From Photobacterium jeanii (GTDB taxonomy: Bacteria; Pseudomonadota; Gammaproteobacteria; Enterobacterales; Vibrionaceae), in contig NZ_LVHF01000013.1 in assembly GCF_001650345.1 (NCBI RefSeq), forward strand, positions 1 through 37,319: DNA of 37,319 bases, written 5' to 3'. A model generated the notes under the pieces. The model saw only the letters and a program-made list of their open reading frames with translations. It had not been told where the DNA came from and did not search any database. Shown here in pieces: positions 34,336 through 37,319 of this stretch (its first letter is position 1; every line of letters starts with the position of its first letter). Made by a program: the position numbers and the translations under genes.

Positions 34336-34364
34336 GTTGATTTTTTGTGAAGCTAACTCCATAT
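34336..34364 (+). promoter_or_regulatory. Candidate sigma-32 promoter of clpB
   Basis: GTTGATT (34336-34342), 14-nt spacer, CTCCATAT (34357-34364), close to the heat-shock consensus CTTGAAA-N13-15-CCCCATNT. 36 nt above the clpB ATG. E. coli clpB is a sigma-32 gene. Confidence 0.65.
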
Positions 34365-34400
34365 CTATTAGTGAGAAATAATATCGATATGGGAGGACTT

Positions 34401-36974
34401 ATGCGTCTTGACCGATTTACCAGTAAATTTCAAATGGCGATATCTGACGGGCAATCGCTAGCACTAGGGCGAGACCACCAGTATATCGAGCCCGCTCACT
34501 TGATGTTGGCATTGTTGAACCAAGATGGCAGCACGATTCGTCCGCTGCTGACCATGTTAGATGTGGACACGACTCAATTACGCTCACGCTTGTCAGAGCT
34601 ACTCGATAAGTTACCGAAAGTAACGGGTATTGGCGGCGATGTTCAGTTGTCCCATGGCATGGGCATGTTGTTCAACATGTGTGACAAGTTGGCGCAAAAG
34701 CGTAAAGACAAATACATTTCTTCCGAATTATTCATTCTTGCAGCCGTTGATGACAAAGGTTCTTTGGGTCAACTGTTGAAAGAATTAGGGCTGACTGCGG
34801 AAAAAGTCGAGCAAGCGATCGATAAAGTACGCGGCGGTCAAAATATTGATGATCCTAATGCCGAAGAGAATCGTCAGGCATTAGAGAAGTTCACCATCGA
34901 CCTTACCGAGCGTGCGGAACAAGGCAAACTTGATCCTGTGATTGGTCGTGATGACGAAATTCGTCGCACCATCCAAGTTTTGCAGCGCCGAACTAAAAAT
35001 AACCCTGTGATCATCGGTGAGCCAGGTGTTGGTAAGACAGCAATAGTGGAAGGGCTCGCTCAGCGTATTGTAAATGGTGAAGTGCCAGAAGGTTTACGTA
35101 ATAAGCGCGTATTGTCATTAGACATGGGGGCGTTGATTGCGGGTGCTAAATACCGTGGTGAGTTTGAAGAGCGTTTAAAAGCGGTGTTAAACGAGCTATC
35201 ACAAGAAGAGGGCAGCGTGATCCTCTTTATTGATGAGCTACATACCATGGTTGGCGCAGGTAAAGGCGAAGGCTCGATGGATGCTGGTAATATGCTAAAA
35301 CCGGCATTGGCTCGTGGTGAGCTTCACTGTGTTGGTGCTACCACGCTAGATGAATATCGTCAGTATATTGAAAAAGATGCTGCGCTTGAGCGACGTTTCC
35401 AAAAAGTGCTGGTGGATGAACCAACAGTAGAAGATACCGTGGCGATCTTACGTGGTCTGAAAGAGCGCTATGAACTTCACCACCATGTGGAAATCACCGA
35501 TCCTGCGATTGTTGCTGCTGCGCGCTTATCGCATCGTTATGTTTCAGATCGCCAGCTACCTGACAAAGCCATTGATCTTATTGATGAAGCCGCATCAAGT
35601 ATCCGGATGCAAATTGACTCTAAGCCCGAATCGCTAGATAGATTAGAGCGTCGGATCATCCAGTTGAAAATTGAGCAGCAAGCGTTAGCAAAAGAAAGCG
35701 ATGAAGCGAGCCAAAAGCGCTTGAGCGATCTTCAGGTCGATTTAGACAGCAAAGAGCGTGAATACTCAGAGCTGGAAGAAGTATGGAAAGCGGAAAAAGC
35801 AGCGTTGTCAGGCACCCAGCATATAAAAGCTGAGCTTGAGCAAACGCGAATGGATATGGAGATTGCGCGTCGTGCTGGCGACCTTAACCGGATGTCTGAG
35901 CTGCAATACGGCAAGATCCCTGAGTTAGAAAAACAGTTAGATCTGGCGGCACAAGCAGAAATGCAAGAAATGAGTTTGCTGCGTAATAAAGTGACGGATG
36001 CCGAAATCGCTGAGGTATTATCGCGCCAAACCGGTATTCCGGTAGCGAAAATGCTGGAGGGTGAGCGTGATAAGTTGCTGCGAATGGAAGATGAGCTGCA
36101 TAAACGTGTTATAGGTCAAAATGAAGCGGTAGATGCTGTTGCCAATGCCATTCGTCGTAGCCGGGCAGGTTTGTCTGATCCTAATCGCCCAATTGGTTCC
36201 TTCTTATTCTTAGGTCCAACGGGGGTTGGTAAAACTGAGCTGTGTAAATCACTAGCAAACTTTATGTTTGATAGTGAAGACAACATGGTTCGGATCGATA
36301 TGTCCGAATTTATGGAAAAACATTCGGTCGCTCGCCTAGTGGGTGCGCCTCCGGGTTATGTCGGTTACGAAGAAGGTGGTTACCTAACAGAGGCGGTACG
36401 TCGTCGTCCTTATTCGGTGATCTTGTTAGATGAAGTTGAGAAAGCCCATCCAGATGTGTTCAATATCTTGCTGCAAGTGTTGGATGATGGTCGTCTAACT
36501 GATGGCCAAGGTCGTACAGTTGATTTTCGCAATAGTGTTATCATCATGACTTCCAACCTAGGCTCTGATCGGATTCAGGAAAACTTCGGTTCGCTTGATT
36601 ACGCAGGTATTAAAGATACTGTGCTTGAAGTGGTAGCGCACCATTTCCGCCCTGAGTTTATTAACCGTGTTGATGAAACCGTGGTATTCCACCCATTAGG
36701 TCAAGACAACATCAAGCATATTGCGAATATTCAGGTGGCACGTTTGATCAAACGCCTAGAAGAGAAAGATTATCGTCTTGAACTGGATGAGAGCGCGCTT
36801 AATTTGATTGCGGAAGCTGGATTTGATCCTGTGTACGGGGCACGTCCTCTGAAACGTGCAATTCAACACCATATTGAAAACCCATTAGCGCAAGAAATCT
36901 TATCGGGTAAGTTACTGCCGAATAAGTTGATAAGCATTGTTGCTGAAGATGGGCATATCGCAGCGAAACAATAA
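34401..36974 (+). CDS. clpB: ATP-dependent disaggregase ClpB
   Basis: 857 residues from ATG 34401, the E. coli length; GGGAGG is 5 nt upstream (the in-frame ATG at 34347 would add 18 residues without support). Hsp100 hexameric disaggregase working with DnaK. Clp N domain (1-145). NBD1 with Walker A GEPGVGKT, Lys212, and Walker [10 protein letters not shown]. Coiled-coil middle domain (about 410-525). NBD2 with Walker A GPTGVGKT, Lys611, Walker [12 protein letters not shown], and the GARPLKRAI sensor-2 Arg. Upstream of an rRNA operon as in E. coli. Confidence 0.98.
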   Translation: MRLDRFTSKFQMAISDGQSLALGRDHQYIEPAHLMLALLNQDGSTIRPLLTMLDVDTTQLRSRLSELLDKLPKVTGIGGDVQLSHGMGMLFNMCDKLAQKRKDKYISSELFILAAVDDKGSLGQLLKELGLTAEKVEQAIDKVRGGQNIDDPNAEENRQALEKFTIDLTERAEQGKLDPVIGRDDEIRRTIQVLQRRTKNNPVIIGEPGVGKTAIVEGLAQRIVNGEVPEGLRNKRVLSLDMGALIAGAKYRGEFEERLKAVLNELSQEEGSVILFIDELHTMVGAGKGEGSMDAGNMLKPALARGELHCVGATTLDEYRQYIEKDAALERRFQKVLVDEPTVEDTVAILRGLKERYELHHHVEITDPAIVAAARLSHRYVSDRQLPDKAIDLIDEAASSIRMQIDSKPESLDRLERRIIQLKIEQQALAKESDEASQKRLSDLQVDLDSKEREYSELEEVWKAEKAALSGTQHIKAELEQTRMDMEIARRAGDLNRMSELQYGKIPELEKQLDLAAQAEMQEMSLLRNKVTDAEIAEVLSRQTGIPVAKMLEGERDKLLRMEDELHKRVIGQNEAVDAVANAIRRSRAGLSDPNRPIGSFLFLGPTGVGKTELCKSLANFMFDSEDNMVRIDMSEFMEKHSVARLVGAPPGYVGYEEGGYLTEAVRRRPYSVILLDEVEKAHPDVFNILLQVLDDGRLTDGQGRTVDFRNSVIIMTSNLGSDRIQENFGSLDYAGIKDTVLEVVAHHFRPEFINRVDETVVFHPLGQDNIKHIANIQVARLIKRLEEKDYRLELDESALNLIAEAGFDPVYGARPLKRAIQHHIENPLAQEILSGKLLPNKLISIVAEDGHIAAKQ

Positions 36975-37027
36975 TGGTTACTAGGGTTGCTTCTATCTAT
37001 ATAGAGAGGCATAACCCAGACTGAAAC

Positions 37028-37059
37028 AGAGCCACGAAGCGAATACTTCGTGGCTTTTT
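37028..37059 (+). terminator. Terminator of clpB
   Basis: Ten-base-pair stem AGCCACGAAG/CTTCGTGGCT, 6-nt loop, T-run. A longer imperfect hairpin GGGTT...AACCC lies just before it (36984-37018). Confidence 0.88.
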
Positions 37060-37196
37060 AATGACGGGTCCTGAACAAAAGAAGCAATTAAGCCAAACCA
37101 AACCGAGTTTGGATGACGGAAAAGCATCAAAAATACGGCTTTTGTTTAAACTTTGTTCGGTTGGTGCGTTTTGTTGAATTTATTTCAATTTGGCGC

Positions 37197-37224
37197 TTGC
37201 CAACCTGATCGGAATCTCTATAAT
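37197..37224 (+). promoter_or_regulatory. rRNA operon promoter
   Basis: TTGCCA (37197-37202), 16-nt spacer, TATAAT (37219-37224). An AT-rich UP-like stretch precedes the -35 box, and a GC-rich discriminator GCGTCC follows the -10 box. These are hallmarks of stringently controlled rrn promoters. Confidence 0.88.
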
Positions 37225-37319
37225 GCGTCCTCACTGATACGGAGCAAGGCGCTAAGCCAGCAACGATAAGTCAGTTTGTTCTTTAACAATTTGACCATGC
37301 AATCTGTGTGGGCACTCGT
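37225..37319 (+). other. rRNA operon 5' leader with boxA, cut by window end
   Basis: Contains boxA TGTTCTTTAACA (37277-37288), the NusB/S10 antitermination site, followed by AATCTGTGTGGGCACTCG, which is nearly identical to the E. coli rrn leader. The 16S gene should begin roughly 130-170 nt beyond the window. An rRNA operon after clpB is also the E. coli rrnG arrangement. Confidence 0.9.

Noticed and set aside
3119..36974. Horizontal transfer or mobile elements
   Set aside because: No transposase, integrase, attachment site or terminal repeat was seen in this part, and gene order follows the conserved core pattern.
37098..37112. CCAAAC-CGA-GTTTGG hairpin upstream of the rrn promoter
   Set aside because: Short stem without a T-run; no evidence of function.

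Overview
The window is a chromosomal segment of a gamma-proteobacterium, most likely Vibrionaceae. The evidence is the gene content and order (csrA-locus tRNAs, oadGAB, yqaA, gshA, luxS, ffh, trmD operon, aroF-tyrA, pheA, raiA, bamD, rluD, pgeF, clpB, rrn), protein lengths matching the E. coli orthologues, luxS together with Na+-pumping oxaloacetate decarboxylase, and a moderate GC content. The genus cannot be fixed from sequence alone. Most of the region is conserved core genome. The unusual parts are the tRNA array at the left end, a few regulatory sites, and some small secreted proteins.

Layout. (1) 1-2497: tandem array of 18 tRNA genes, 15 tRNA-Arg(ACG) and 3 tRNA-Ser(GCT), closed by a terminator. 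It corresponds to E. coli serV-argVYZQ but is greatly expanded by nested duplications with periods of 369, 228 and 158 bp. One copy is chimeric. (2) 3124-6447: oadG-oadA-oadB, a sodium-pumping oxaloacetate decarboxylase operon. (3) 6516-10857: MDR oxidoreductase, yqaA and a periplasmic M16 protease, probably co-transcribed. (4) 11007-13991: gshA, a transglycosylase-like lipoprotein, luxS. (5) 14033-16209, minus strand: yfjD and ypjD. (6) 16421-19972: ffh, then rpsP-rimM-trmD-rplS. (7) 20039-25082, minus strand: a small outer-membrane beta-barrel, a CstA/BtsT-type transporter, and the BtsR/BtsS two-component system. This block sits where E. coli carries yfiLRNB. (8) 25343-27734: aroF-tyrA with TyrR boxes. 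(9) 27965-30695: a LipL32-like secreted protein, then pheA with its leader peptide and attenuator, and raiA (minus strand). (10) 31021-33762: bamD (minus), rluD and pgeF (plus). (11) 33789-37319: a small secreted protein with tetrapeptide repeats (minus), clpB with a heat-shock promoter, and the promoter and boxA leader of an rRNA operon, cut off by the window end.

How the genes connect. Translation dominates: tRNAs for the favoured Arg CGT codons, ribosomal proteins, tRNA and rRNA modification enzymes, SRP, a ribosome hibernation factor and an rRNA operon. Aromatic amino-acid synthesis is a second block, with two control systems visible in the DNA (TyrR operators at aroF, Phe attenuation at pheA). 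Pyruvate handling is a third theme: oxaloacetate decarboxylase makes pyruvate, and BtsSR with the CstA-family carrier senses and imports it. Three 8-bp direct repeats spaced exactly 20 bp apart upstream of the transporter match the BtsR half-site known from E. coli and are the strongest regulatory find.

I did not find a clearly new multi-gene system. The best leads are the tRNA array architecture, the triple BtsR operator, the LipL32-like protein, the tetrapeptide-repeat secreted protein with its paired operator-like palindromes, and a minus-strand terminator with no gene assigned to it.
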